A stretch of 64,000 bases of DNA from Brachynemurus nebulosus (taxonomy: Eukaryota; Arthropoda; Insecta; Neuroptera; Myrmeleontidae), in the NCBI GenBank assembly GCA_035578155.1, contig JAPWDM010000023.1, forward strand, positions 5,696,154 to 5,760,153, read 5' to 3'. Positions 1 through 11,822 of this stretch are shown piece after piece (the first letter of the stretch is position 1; each line of letters opens with the position of its first letter). The notes under the pieces were generated by a model. It was not told the origin of the DNA. It worked only from the letters and a program-made list of their open reading frames with translations, and ran no database searches. A program made the position numbers and the translations under genes.

Positions 1-843
1 AAATTTTCTCCAAAGTATTTAAAATTAAAAATAATAAAAATATTTTAAAAAACTACTAACTACGAAACCCTAACTTAGAATCCTAATGCAGGTCTAATAT
101 GTACTTTGCGATTTTTTTTATTAATATACAATAAATAGGTGAAGTAAAGCTTGAATAATACAAAAACTTGGAGGATTTTGGAAAAAATTAGTTTTGAAAA
201 TTATTTTATATAAAATAATGAATAAATTGTGTATGTATGGATTTGTAATCAACTACACCTTCAAAAGCAAGAAAATATTGACCGTGGGATGCAATTCGTG
301 TGTTTCTCTTTTTGCTTTTCGATACAATTTTAGGATCGGGTCGACCTTTTTCAACTGCGGGATGCAATTCGTGATTAGCCGTTAAATACATATTTGCTAT
401 TTGCACAAAGATGGAAAACAAAATTCAGGCGCAAAATTTCAAGAATTGCAACCAAGATGTGACCATTAAGAAACGACGTTTCGGATTTCTGTGGTATTTT
501 CATTTTAAAAGTCTTTTAATGCAAATTATATTGTTATTACGATATTCATTCATTTTATTAGAAAGGACTTTGAGGTGATATTGAAGAAAAAATAAATCTA
601 AGGGACACAAAGCTGAAAAAAGGGCTGTCATTTTTTTAAAAAGAAAGGACAGGCGTTCATCTTACAGTCAAAGCCAATACTAGACTAATACCGAAATTCG
701 AAATATGGGGGTAAAACCAATATTAAGACTCGAAGAAGTAGTACTTTTTATAAAATAAAAGAAACCTCAAATATTTACCAGACATTATGATTAAAATTTT
801 TGATAACTCATCAGTCTTTCTCTAGGAATATTTTTCGTATTTA
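1..843. other. AT-rich stretch without a recognisable gene
   Basis: No open frame here resembles a protein family I know. The only structure seen is a 15-bp direct repeat (listed separately). The two short frames near 200-420 overlap on opposite strands and have no coding character. Confidence 0.6.
286..373. repeat. Pair of 15-bp direct repeats GGGATGCAATTCGTG
   Basis: GGGATGCAATTCGTG occurs at 286-300 and again, identical, at 359-373. A 15-bp perfect repeat 73 bp apart is unlikely by chance in this AT-rich sequence. Length, the GGG start and spacing resemble the subterminal motifs of elements A-F elsewhere in the window, so it may be one edge of another such element lying off the left end. 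That is inference. Confidence 0.5.
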
Positions 844-1240
844 GGATTTGAACGGCGTCTTTATAGCTATCATAAAACTGGCCCCCTTTAACAGCAGGAC
901 ATTTTTGAAAAAATGAAAAAAGGCCATTATTTATGACACTTATAATTAGTTTTGTGCTTATCATTTATACGTATAAATTTACGCCAAAATAAACACTTTT
1001 TCAAGAATAAAAAAAATAAATATTAAGCTTAATACTCACTTAATTAATTTTAATACTCACTTTACAGATTAAAGGCAAATATTTTAATTTTTACTGAATG
1101 AATAACTTGGAACACCTGGTATACGTATAAAAATATACATATATACAAAACTATATCATAAGTGTCATAAATGACTTTTTTTCATTTTTCCAAAAATGTC
1201 CTTCTGTTAAAAGGGACCAATGTTATGATATATATATATA

Positions 1241-2842
1241 CTACTCAAAACAAAATAAGGGCCACTCATGTTTTGCTGCATAAGTTTATTTTTATATAAG
1301 TTACAGTATAAGGTATGCTTGCATTTAATTAAGGAACTAATTTTTTACTAAATAAAATTAATTTTAATAAGATTAAATAAAAAATTAATCCATAATTACA
1401 TTTTTTTAGGATTTTATCATTTTTATAGTCATTTTTACAGTCATCAACAAACGTTCACGCTTTGAGTAAAAGCACACATTATGCAACTTTTCGGTGATTT
1501 AATATCGAGTATGCCCTCCCTTTTTTAAAACACATTCTTAAAGCCTCCTCGGCATGCTTTCAATAAGATGCCTAACGGTTTCATCAGGAATGTCCTCCCA
1601 ACATCTTCTCAAGACATCAATCAGTTGTTGTTGGCTGTGCACATCCTCTCCGGCTGCTCTGACTTGCCGTTTTAATTGATCCCAAAGATGTTCTATTGGG
1701 TTCAAGTCAGGGCTATTTGCAGGCCACGGTAAAACCTGTATATTAGCCTCCCTAAGGACAGTTGTCGTCGCTCGAGCGGTATGCGCTCGGGCATTATCCT
1801 GCATCAGGATAAATCCGTCGGTCGCTCGTTGTGCAAAGGGGATCACATGGGGTCTGACAACCTGTTCTATGTAACTTTGAGTCGTTACAGTACCCTCGTT
1901 CAGGAAAACAAGCTCAGTTTTGCCTTGCAAACTAATTCCACCCCAGACCATGACATTAGGACCGCCAAATCTGTCGCGTTCATGAGTGTGGCGATCCGAA
2001 AACCTTTCCCCACTTTTTCTCCACACTCTTACACGTCGATCATCACTAAAAAACTTCACCTTGCACTCATCCGTGAAGAGTACGTGACGCTATTCCTCCA
2101 AGCCCCATTCAAGGTGTTCACGTGCAAATCTTAAACGGTTTGCACGATGCGCTCCGGTCAGTTTGGTACGGATTACTGGTCTTCTTGAACATTGTTGGTT
2201 TTCATGCAAACGATTTCGTATGCTCTGATTACTGACAACAGTACCAGTAGATCGATGTAAGCGATTTTGCCAGAGTACCTGCGGTAACAGTCGGCTCACG
2301 TCGTGCACACAGTCGAATGTAATGGTCTTCACGGGCAGTGGTAGCACGAACTCTTCCTGAGCCGCGGCGCCGGGTTACACTACCGGTCTGCTAATACCGA
2401 TTCCAAACATTTTGAACAGCCCTTCGTAAACAACCCAACTGCAGAGCCACGGAACGTTGAGATGGACCACTCTCAATCATCGTTACGGCTCTGGTAGCAG
2501 TAGCTTCGTCCATATGGTGTCGAATTCTCGGCATTGTAGAAATAAATGATTGAATAACACGCCAAACTTCAAAAAACAACCTCAGCAATCAATAATCTAG
2601 CGCAAACTAATTTAAAATCAAATTCAAAAAAATAAGTAAAACTAATCACTTGACGCTATGCGAGACAAAAAAACGTTTAAATCTTCCCCTCAACAATAAT
2701 ATCACTTAAACCTAACTGTTATCATTTACTCAACCACTTAATATCATAACAACAGTCATTTAGAAAAGTTATTTTGACGTGGATCGACATAAATCAGCTT
2801 TAAAATACAAACTTTTAAGTGGCCCTTATTTTGTTTTGAGGA

Positions 2843-2843
<1 letters not shown>
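1241..2843 (-). mobile_element. Tc1/mariner-superfamily transposon, degenerate
   Basis: A 26-bp terminal inverted repeat (1241-1266 and 2818-2843, one mismatch near the tip) begins CTACTCAAAACAAAATAAGG on the left; the right end reads CTCCTCAAAACAAAATAAGG on the complement. Both ends are flanked by TA, the expected target duplication. At about 1.6 kb with a single DD34E transposase frame on the minus strand, the layout is typical of Tc1. The transposase is broken (separate entry), so this copy is presumably not self-mobile. Confidence 0.85.
1538..2534 (-). pseudogene. Tc1-like DD34E transposase, broken
   Basis: Read on the minus strand, the N-terminal piece starts at a methionine near 2534 (MPRIRHHMDE) and shows a Tc1 paired-type helix-turn-helix stretch. 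It ends at an in-frame TAG near 2388-2390. The middle piece changes frame at about 2250, and a second TAG near 2087-2089 precedes LFTDECK, which holds the first catalytic Asp. The C-terminal piece (1538-2086) carries VMVWGGIS, the second Asp in LMQDNARAH and the catalytic Glu in SPDLNPIEHLWD. There are 34 residues between that Asp and the Glu, so this is the DD34E pattern of Tc1. All catalytic residues survive but at least two stops and one frameshift interrupt the gene. Length is about the usual 340 aa of the family. Confidence 0.9.

Positions 2844-2932
<89 letters not shown>
2844..2932. repeat. (TA)n microsatellite
   Basis: Perfect TA dinucleotide run directly against the right end of the Tc1 element; it probably grew from the TA target region. 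Frames of repeated Ile-Tyr across it are not genes. Confidence 0.95.
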
Positions 2933-2936
<4 letters not shown>

Positions 2937-2949
2937 ACGCCGTTCAAAT

Positions 2950-3095
2950 CCTGTAAGACTATGACCATATTTTTAAACAAAGACTAAAAAACAGAAACCA
3001 AGATTTTACTTTACAAGACTATGTGTATGTCAGAAAGACTAAAATCAAGATTATTAATGTAGGAAAAAAGGCCAAGACTTAAATTACTAAGATTT
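2950..3095. repeat. Cryptically simple AAGACT/AAGACC-rich tract
   Basis: The tract repeatedly contains the words aagact, caagac and agacta at irregular spacing. A second tract of the same composition is at about 8940-9150. The two suggest copies of one low-complexity repeat family; no coding potential is seen. Confidence 0.45.
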
Positions 3096-4244
3096 TGGTA
3101 TTGGTGATAAATGAAATCGCTAGCTTTGTCACGCTTCATCGTAAAAATATATAACATGAACCTTCAGTTTTCACACCATCCTCAGGTTAAATTCAAATTA
3201 TTTATCTGGGTAATAACCATTTTATAGCGTATTGGTGGGGAATGATGAGTATAGAAAATTAGCAGATAAAAGGACAAAGATATTAGTGAAAAGATCTAGA
3301 AGTTAATAAAAACCAAACAAAAACTACAGTATTATAAATTGTACTTTATTTGTGTATTTTGAGTGGGTCATTCAGAGAACCATATGCTACTATCGCTTTA
3401 CACAAAAATTTAAATTTTCAAAAAATCTGATTACCTATGTACATCAAAAAGAAAAAATGACATCATGTGAGATAGACAACAGTACAGTTAATGATGATTT
3501 GTTATGAAATTACAAGAAATATTCACTAGTTTTAAGCTTATAATTCCAGTACCTCTTTAAACACATACATATTCACAGTCCACAGTTGAATAACATTTGA
3601 GCAAAATGAAAGAATGTGTGTAGCTCGCACAATTCTACGTCTTCGCCGTCTTCGTCTACCGCGTGAAATTGAGGCTGGAAGCAAACAACAGGTTGTCTAC
3701 AGTCTACATAGCATACATATATACAATCGTAATACGTAGACAACATAGACACGTCGTATATTCAGTGCATGAAGTTAGCGCGTTGTTGCCGGTGATGGTT
3801 GAAATTCGTCATAATAAGAACAATAGTGAAGTTATATATAAAGATGATTTTAAATAAATTTGACGAATTCGGAATTTCAATCGAATAGAATTAATGAACA
3901 TAATTATGATGGTTCATTTCACAACGCCTGTTTCATTGCTGAGTTCCAAACGAATGCGATGTTAACTGCATAAGATGTGTGCTGTTCGCCTGGATCTGTC
4001 GTTTACCACAGTAGTGGCGAACGGGTGCCCACGTGATAAGTGCAGCTTCCTGATTGGTAAACGGTCAAATATAGCAAAGAAACAAGTACGGAAAATAGGA
4101 TTGGTTCTTACTTGAAATTTAGTAAGCGTTCTCGGAACGGAGCCAACATTGACATCATCTTTTATCACTACAGGCTTTCCAACACGGTGGCTAGTAGAAA
4201 TTCCAGTAGACAATCTCGCGCATTGTGTGATACCGACATGATTA
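3096..4244. other. No gene recognised
   Basis: AT-rich sequence. A 130-codon minus-strand frame (3962-4354) runs into the inverted-repeat arm at 4245 and has no recognisable domain; its C-terminal half is Arg/Thr-rich with no conserved pattern. I do not call it a gene. Confidence 0.5.
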
Positions 4245-5786
4245 CGTGTTCGTAGCGTACGTCTCTGAAGCATACAACTAAAATTTGTGTTTGAAACGTA
4301 CATTAATTTATATCGCGTGTCCCAAGCGTACACATTCCAAATAAATGACGTCATTGCAACTGGAGATATTTTATTAAATAATCAACAATAAAAACATAAA
4401 TAGGTATTTTACATTTTATTATTACGTAATACGATCACACGCATTAAAAGCGAAAGAATTGGGAATCAGTGGGAATAAAAGAAGGAAAGTGTATGTGGAA
4501 TTGGACAAACGAATACAAAAGACATTCTGAAACAGTTCGAAAAATCTAAAAATTTAGAAAAGTGTATTAATGCGTTGTGTCACATTATTAAAATAGATTA
4601 GTGATCGATGTCGACGAATGTAAATCTCATAGATTCTAATTAAATATGACAAAAACCAACTACGATTCGCAATATTTTATTTTAACATGACAAACGCTTC
4701 CACTAGCAGCTTTTAAATACCTATCTAATAGATTTTATATGTTATTTTAGTTATTATAAATTTACTGATATACCAATTGACAAGGATTTCAACCGCCACT
4801 TTTAAACCACCAAAGCCATAAGTTAATTATGTAATTGTAATATATATTAATATAATCCTTATGACTTTGTCCAGTCCCAAGTCTGGGATCAGGGCCAGCT
4901 TAGCCAATAGGCCACCCTAGGCCATGGGTTAGGGGCGGGAGATTTTTAGGGGCGGTAAATTTTTAAAATAGGGCGGAAAAATGCGTAATTAAGGTTTTTT
5001 CTTTTTTTTGCTCGTCACTTATTTTTTTTAACGTTTGTTTTTTTTTTTTTTTTGCTCGTCACTTATTTTTTTTAAGAGAAAGTTACAGGGCAGAAAAATT
5101 TGTGATTGATGTTTTTTTTTAAGATTTCCTTTTTTTCAAATAAAAGGTAGGGGCGGCATTTTTCAAGATGCTTAGGGGCGGATTAATCCGGCCCTGCCTG
5201 GGATAAAAGAATGAGGGAAAGTGTAATATTAAACTACTGAAATATTTCAAAATAAAGCATATTCTTTGTTTCTGAGACGTTAATTGTCTAGAAAAATCGA
5301 TTTTTACGGAATTTTATATACATATATCATTAATTGGTTATCTGTTATCAATTAAAATAAAAATAAAACCAGTCTTTATATTATCAGTTAAAATATTATG
5401 GGTTTTGCCCATTTTAATTGTCGCCTTACTAACTTCAATAAAGAAGCGTCCCGGGGATGTATTGTCCATCTTTTGCAAAATATCATCAAGTGCAGTTTTC
5501 ATAAGACTTGGGTTTTTTCATCTAAACTCAAAACTGTCATCTGTTTGTTTTCAATAAATATTATGTTCCCCTGATTAACAGGTAGGCATTACTATTAATC
5601 GTATTACATAATAATAAAATGTATACTTACTTATATTTTTATTGTTTGATTATTTAATAAAATATCTCCGGTTGAAATGGCGTCATGTATTTGGAAAGTG
5701 TACGCTTGGGACACGCGATATAAATTTATGTACGTTTCAAACACGAATTTTAGTTGTACGCTTCAGAGACGTACGCTACGAACACG
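4245..5786. mobile_element. Element with 142-bp inverted terminal repeats
   Basis: The segment 4245-4386 (starting CGTGTTCGTAGCGTACGTC) recurs as its reverse complement at 5644-5786. The match is good along its whole length with small substitutions and indels. The 1.26 kb between the arms holds no coding frame but contains a complete hAT-like MITE at 4890-5196. This is the form of a long-TIR non-autonomous DNA transposon; superfamily unknown and target duplication not clear. Confidence 0.6.
4890..5196. mobile_element. hAT-like MITE, copy 1 (CAGGGCC ends)
   Basis: The element starts CAGGGCCAGCTTAGCC and ends AATCCGGCCCTG, so the ends are short inverted repeats. Flanks TCTGGGAT (4882-4889) and CCTGGGAT (5197-5204) form an 8-bp duplication with one mismatch, as expected for hAT. 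Inside are T-rich runs and repeated GGGGCGG words. No coding capacity. A second copy at 16410-21651 is 313 bp once the inserted element A is removed. Confidence 0.8.
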
Positions 5787-7181
5787 ACACCGCCGACATT
5801 AGGTTATTATACTTGTACACCTCTTTCCTCTAGATACTATTAATATCATTAGGTTTTGTTTGTACATCTTCTAGTGATTGGTTTTATAATATTTACATTT
5901 TTATACATTTCCTTCCCAAGAGGATATTGTCGGTAATCTGTTCTCATTTTGGTTTATTACCTTACACATTGAATTATTTAAATATAGTGTTTCCAAAAAA
6001 ATTACTTACATATGGAAATATGTTTCTACATGAAGCAGCAGTGAATTTAATTCTTAAATTAAAAGCGAGTTACGTTCAAAATCGACAGGTTCGACAAAAA
6101 CTATTTTTCCTGTTGATTCTGTGTGCGCAGTTTTGGTAAAAATGGAAAAAAAACAACTTCGAAAATCTATGACTCGCTTCCAATTTCATCATTCTGTCAA
6201 TTTATTTACGGTTTCTAGACCATTGAAAAATTTTAGTGAACTTGATGACGGCATCAAATTAAAATTTTTTTTCCAGAATCAAACATTATGGAAGTAATTT
6301 AAAATTAGGATGATTAATTGAGCTATTATATTGTAATTTAGAAGTAAACTTTTCATTTTTGTTATCAAAATAATGAAATTGGTTTTTGAAAAATGACTAA
6401 TACGACAGAAGTCTTTTTTCTAATGATGAAAATGAAAAGAACGACTTCCGTAAAGCGTTTTATACAAAGATATTTTAATTGTATGAGTTATCAGTTTATC
6501 AGTTTTAAAATCATCTATATAAATAGTTTTTGTGAGAGATTTTTCCTTCTTACCATTCACTGGATGCAGCATCATAAGAATCATCCCACCTGACGAAATG
6601 TCTCCTATACGAAACCTATTCCTAACATTTTGCTGATATCCCGTACTACATACGATATGATTTTCATTACTTTTATTATTCCTCCGTTAATATGAAATTT
6701 TTATCACAAGCGATAAGGCAAAGTTGATTCTTTTATTTTTTTAGTTACTATGTTTCACCTTTCTGTTAAGAAAATAATTTGTCTTATAAATAACACAACC
6801 CAAGTGCCAATTGCCAATCTTCTTGAAACTTTGCTGGTATGTAGAATAGGCAAAAGTAAATGACCCGTATTTCTTTTTATCGGCCGCCGTCCAATTTTTC
6901 CGGGGTGAAACCAACCCCTAAAGTCGGGGGTTCAAATCGTATTTATTAAGATATTTTGAAAACTATAGGAGATAGAGGAAAACTTTAAATTAACGAAATG
7001 TTCCTCTTTAAAAGACCTATTCACCTGCATAAACCAGAATCGGGTTCACAAGAGGGGGTGAAGGGATGCAAATAGGGCAAATTTTCTTGTACAACCTGAG
7101 TGGTTCAATGATTGTATCAAATTTTTACTACCATAAATAGAAAGAGCACCAAAATTCAGGGGATACCTGTTTTTGTGTTTA
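5787..7181. other. No gene recognised
   Basis: Several short frames occur but none resembles a known protein. A stretch near 6880-7150 with GGGGTGAAACCAACCCC and GGGGGTTCAAATCG looks like non-coding transposon sequence, but I cannot place it in a family. Confidence 0.5.
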
Positions 7182-7523
7182 AATAGAAGTTATTGTTTTC
7201 TTATAATTTTTCAATACTAAGCAGATAGACAAATGTCTACACAATATTTGTACTGAATATAAAATACATAATATTATTAGCTTTAATGCTAGAGCTAATA
7301 AAGTTTGTGTTACGGACGTGACAAAAAAGTATCTTTTTGTCGCGTCCGTAACATATCTCTAGCATTAAAACTAATAATTTTATGTATTTTATATTCAGTA
7401 CAAATATTGTGTACACATTTGTCTATCTGCTTAGTATTGAAAATTTATAAGAAAACAATAACTTCTATTTTTTTCTATTATGAGAAGGCATGTAAATGTG
7501 CGTGAAAATGTCACGTCCGTAAC
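7182..7523. mobile_element. Palindromic element C with motif GTTACGGACGTGAC
   Basis: Arms 7182-7322 and 7339-7471 are reverse complements, forming a 290-bp hairpin whose tip holds the motif on both sides: GTTACGGACGTGAC at 7309-7322 and its inverse GTCGCGTCCGTAAC at 7339-7352. A third copy, GTCACGTCCGTAAC, lies at 7510-7523, just outside the arm. The motif has the same length and GT(A/T)AC...GTGAC form as that of element A (GTAACACTCGTGAC) and shares CGTAAC/GTTACG with element B. I infer a deletion derivative of a related transposon. No coding sequence is present. Confidence 0.6.
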
Positions 7524-7597
7524 TAAAGAATGGCTGTATATGTATCAGTTTGAATGTTTTTAAGTAATTAATTTTACCTGTCAGTAGATAACAAGTC

Positions 7598-7690
7598 GGG
7601 AGCGAACTAACCTACGACCCTTTTTCAAGATAAGATTAAAATCTGACCGCGGGAGCGAACTAGTATGCACCCTTTTTACTGCAAAGGGTA
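7598..7690. repeat. Pair of direct repeats GGGAGCGAACTA
   Basis: GGGAGCGAACTA is found at 7598-7609 and 7651-7662. Each copy is followed a few bases later by a CCCTTTTT-like word (acgaccctttttca and gcacccttttta), so the repeat unit is nearer 30 bp. No gene is near. Possibly another edge of a repeat-bearing transposon. Confidence 0.45.
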
Positions 7691-10600
7691 TGTTTCAAAA
7701 GAATGGCTGATAGATTATGTCGCATTATTATTGATTGCAAATACCTTGTATATTTTTTTTTATTTTTATGTTTATTTCATCATGAAAATGTAAATTTTTA
7801 CTTTCCGATAATGATTAATGTATTTGCAGTACTTACTTAATTGGTAATTTACACTAAATATAGAACAAGAAAAGAATTTATTAGCTTTTTCTTATCTCCT
7901 AGACCAAAATATGAAAGTTTTACCCCCATCGAGAACGAATATGGAATCCCAAATTTATCAGCGTTGGCAAATTGTCCATTGTGCCCACCGGGATCAGACC
8001 TGTTATAATAACATACATGTATGTTTTATGCCTAGGTACATATATGCAGTATCGTGTCTTTGGTTTTGTATGTCCAACTCACACATATTTACAATCCAAA
8101 TCCATATAGGTGTGGGCAGGTATGTATGTTGTTTATGCATTGGTGTGTGTTTGTGTGTAAACTGAACAAGTAAGAAACAACGTTCAAGTATGAATGTATT
8201 TCTTTTATTATGTTTAGCTCCAAGAGGTTAAACTAGCTGTTGCGCTGAAAGTCCAACAGCCAACATTCTTATTAACTCAGTATACAAACAGTCGCTACAA
8301 GTAGAAGAATCGATCAAAACGAACCACCGATACAAACGAAAAATGCCTAGGAAACGTTAAGAAAACATTTCTGTATATAATTTTATTTTTTTGTTTAATT
8401 TTGTTTGTTTATTTTGTGTAATTTTTATTTACTTTTGTTATGTTTTATAATTTTTTTCGTATTGAAAAATTCTAAGTTTGTGTTTTTTTATGTTTCGTTT
8501 TGTGTTTAGTGTTAAAAGTTTTTATAGTTTGTTTTATTAAAATTGTGTAGATCGTTTCGCATTTATTGCCTGAGAAAATAAAAGTGTTGTGGGGTTTTAT
8601 TTGGATTTTTACTTCTTTACTTTGATAGGTAAATTCTCTTTTTTTTTTTTAATTTATATTTTTAAATTTTTCAAAAGTTTTAATAAAGTTATTTACTTTT
8701 ATTTAATTAAAAACGAAATGAGACATATGTATATGATACATAAAATATGTTAATAAAATGGAAATTTTTTAATGTCTGTTTCATGTTGAGTTTGAATTCT
8801 GTTACAGTTTCATAATTATACAATACACCTATGTAATGGAATTTTTATTTCATAACTTTATAAAATCATTTCCATTTTGCTTAAAAATATATTTCGTAAA
8901 TATCTGAGCGCTAGTGTTGAGGACAGTCAGATCTTGCAGTTTTAGTCTTTTATTTTTTGAAAGACCAAAACCCAAAACCAAAACCGATATCAAGACTCAA
9001 CTAACAAGACCAAAAGAAAAGTAAGACTCTGATAAAATATAAGAAACTCCAGCAATTTTTTTGAGAAGACTGAAAAAACGCAAGACCAAGGCGCAGACTA
9101 AGATTGAGTTTTACGGGATCAAAATTCTTAATGCAAGAACAAGATCAAATTGAGAATAAAAATTTAACAGAAGTGCTAAAATTAGCGTCTTTTCTGCAAT
9201 CATGAAATAAAATTCTCACACATGTAATTGGATATGCCGGTGTACTCACATATCCAATAATTTATTTGCAGAACTTAAATTTGTTTTAATTTCCATCATT
9301 ATTTAGAAATAGTATTTACGTCATTTCAAAAATTTTTGAAAGCTAGATTGCTTATTATTAATTTATGAAATTTGTTAATTTGTGATCGAGATATTGGCAT
9401 ATAAAAAAGCTGCGTCTAAACGTGACGAATGATCATAGACACAATAAACAAGTAAAAATATTTTAGTGGTGTTCACACTTTTTCATTCTTAGGACCTCCA
9501 TATTGTAATAAAGCAAAACCGGGACGCACACCGAGAAGAAAAGATTATTTATATAAAGAATTAACCAAGTTATTTGGCTTCATAATGTTTCTCGTTCTCA
9601 TTTGGATTATTTCGTCAAGAAAGTTACGGAGATATTAATTTGGATCACTTACGAGATCACAATTTCATTGAAATAAAAAATTTATTGAAATATGTGGCTC
9701 GGAAGAATTTGTCGAAACACCAGGACAAATCTAGGAAAAGCGGAGCAGCTGCTCTCAAATTTTGCTGGCAAATGGATTGAGAATACCTATACTAACATGG
9801 AACATTCCCTTTTTTTGGAAGCTGTTGAATTTGAAAATACTCTTAAAATGAATATTAACGGAAGTTGATTTAAAAGCATAAAAATAGAATCATGTGCTCC
9901 TTTGTAGAGAAAAAATTATTTCATTAATCATTAATAGCTGTATAATTTAAAATGACCCTGTCCATATATAAATTATTAGTACGTGTCAAATTGTGCAATT
10001 TTTCTTTTTTCTTTTTTTTCGTTTACAAAATATATTTTTTTGCTAGTTCTTACTTAAGTGCCAACAAAATTCGTGAAACATAGAAATTTTATTGCAGTAA
10101 AAAAAATCCTTGAACACAATAATATAGTGGTCTTAATGATAATTACATAGTCGTGTTTCACAACTATAATACACGTGATTGATATCAAAATTACTCAGTT
10201 TTAATAATTACCATATCACATTTTGATGAAACTAATAATCGAAATTGTAAAGTTAGGTTAAGGAGCTGTAAATCATAGTTCATTTTTAATTAAGAAAAAA
10301 AAAATTATTTTTCAACCAAGTAATTATTTAACTATCCGGACTTAAAAGAAAAATTAGATGAAAGGCAGTTTTTTCGCAGTTCGGAAAAATAGCGTTAAAA
10401 ATCCTGTTGAAAAAAAACTTGTGACATTGTGAAATTTGAATACAGGATTCCTCCTGGATATAACGATAATTCTCTCCAAAAACATCTATGTTAAACGAAA
10501 CCTTTTGACAACTGTTGTTGTATTATCATTGATAAGGATTTTTTTGCAAACCTAAATCAGTTTTTGACTTGGTTCGTACCACCAAAACGCTCAAACAGGA

Positions 10601-11822
10601 TTAGAAAATTTATAACTAGTTTGAAACTTTTCTCAAGTTATTGTTTCTAGTAGTTTACCTTTACTGATAATTCAAGTAATCTTGTATTATTTTGAAGATA
10701 GGATCTGGTGATGATTACCGATAATTTCTTGCTGCGATGAATCACAACTAATATATGTAAGTTATTAGATAGTTTCCTTTTAACAACATTAGTAACAAAT
10801 CCATGAAACTTGCCAATATATTTACACAGTAGAATTATTTCTGTGATCAAAATATGTACAATGAATGTACTTTAACTTTCAAGTTTTAAACCAGTATGAG
10901 TGAAGCAATATAAACTTGTCTTTATATTAAATTACATTCACCATAACATGTAAAATGGGAAAAATACTTTCATTATAATGGATAAGTAAATTTTATAAAA
11001 TATATTTTTATTGCAATTATTGTCATTATCTATTATATTTGTTGAAAATCAATTCAGTTGTGGGCAGCAAATTGACCACAACTGGCCACAAAATGCATCT
11101 TGTTCTTTATTAAAACCGTTAGAGCGAAAGTTGAAAGGAAGTGAGGATATGCAAAATCCAAGGTGCTTAGTTTTTTATATCCCACCATTACTTACTAAAG
11201 AAATCAACTGAGGTTCAGTTTTAGGTTCCATGGCCGCAAAATTTAAGACTCCAAGATAAAAATATACCCAAAAAATTCCATATATTTGGAAAGCTACTTA
11301 GCAAAGATATCGAAAAACGTTATTCTTTCTTTCTTTCGAGTACATCAGGATCTTTAGGAATCCGCCTTAAAATGTCAGGATCATGGAAACCAAAATCACA
11401 TCTAAAACAATTTTTTTTAATATATAGGTAACAAAAAATTTGACCAGAAACATCCAAAATATCAATTTTTTCAGTGCAGTGCTTGCACTGCTTTACGTTT
11501 TAATGAGTTCGAATTTGATTTTTATATGGCAAGGCGTATTGGCTTGACGCTTGACTCACTTCCGGTTACTGAGAAACCACAGATTTGTAACTACAGTTTC
11601 CTAATAATTATAGTAACACTATAGGAAATATATAATAGGAAGAAGTACAACTGACAAACAATACAGACGATGAGAGAACATACTGCGCATATTATGTATT
11701 CCTTTTCTTCTCAATACAGAAATATACAATTCTGTGTACAAAACTTCATCAATTATCTCAACTCACTCCCGCTATGCCATGTATTCAGTAGTAAGATCCC
11801 AATTGCTTGTATTTGTACGTCT
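7691..11822. other. No gene recognised; AAGACC-rich tract inside
   Basis: AT-rich DNA with only short non-conserved frames. Between about 8940 and 9150 lies a second AAGACC/AAGACT-rich low-complexity tract like that at 2950. A weakly protein-like patch near 9690-9760 is discussed under rejected items. Confidence 0.5.

Larger units (their letters stand above)
844..2952. mobile_element. Palindromic (foldback) element interrupted by a Tc1 insertion
   Basis: The left arm runs from AGGATTTGAACGGCGTCTTT at 844 to about 950. Its reverse complement is found in two pieces: about 1152-1240 (shared segments include the tract around the aaaatgtcc / ggacattttt words) and 2931-2952 (AAAGACGCCGTTCAAATCCT). 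The gap between the pieces is exactly the Tc1 element plus a (TA)n tract. The Tc1 copy therefore inserted at a TA in the right arm of an older palindromic element. I see no coding capacity and no clear target duplication. Confidence 0.65.

Noticed and set aside
2756..2980. Open frames of alternating Ile-Tyr (also near 22804, 24178, 31479, 38445, 42000, 48770, 51586, 58108)
   Set aside because: They are translations of (TA)n microsatellites on either strand, with no conserved flanking peptide.
3962..4354. 130-codon minus-strand frame
   Set aside because: No domain, partly inside an inverted-repeat arm, and a similar peptide appears from the other arm at 5642, as expected from repeat sequence rather than a gene.
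9505..9770. Possible MADF-like peptide (VARKNLSKHQDKSRKSGAAA, then KFCWQMD)
   Set aside because: The resemblance is limited to about 30 residues and the surrounding frames are broken; too weak to call without a profile search.
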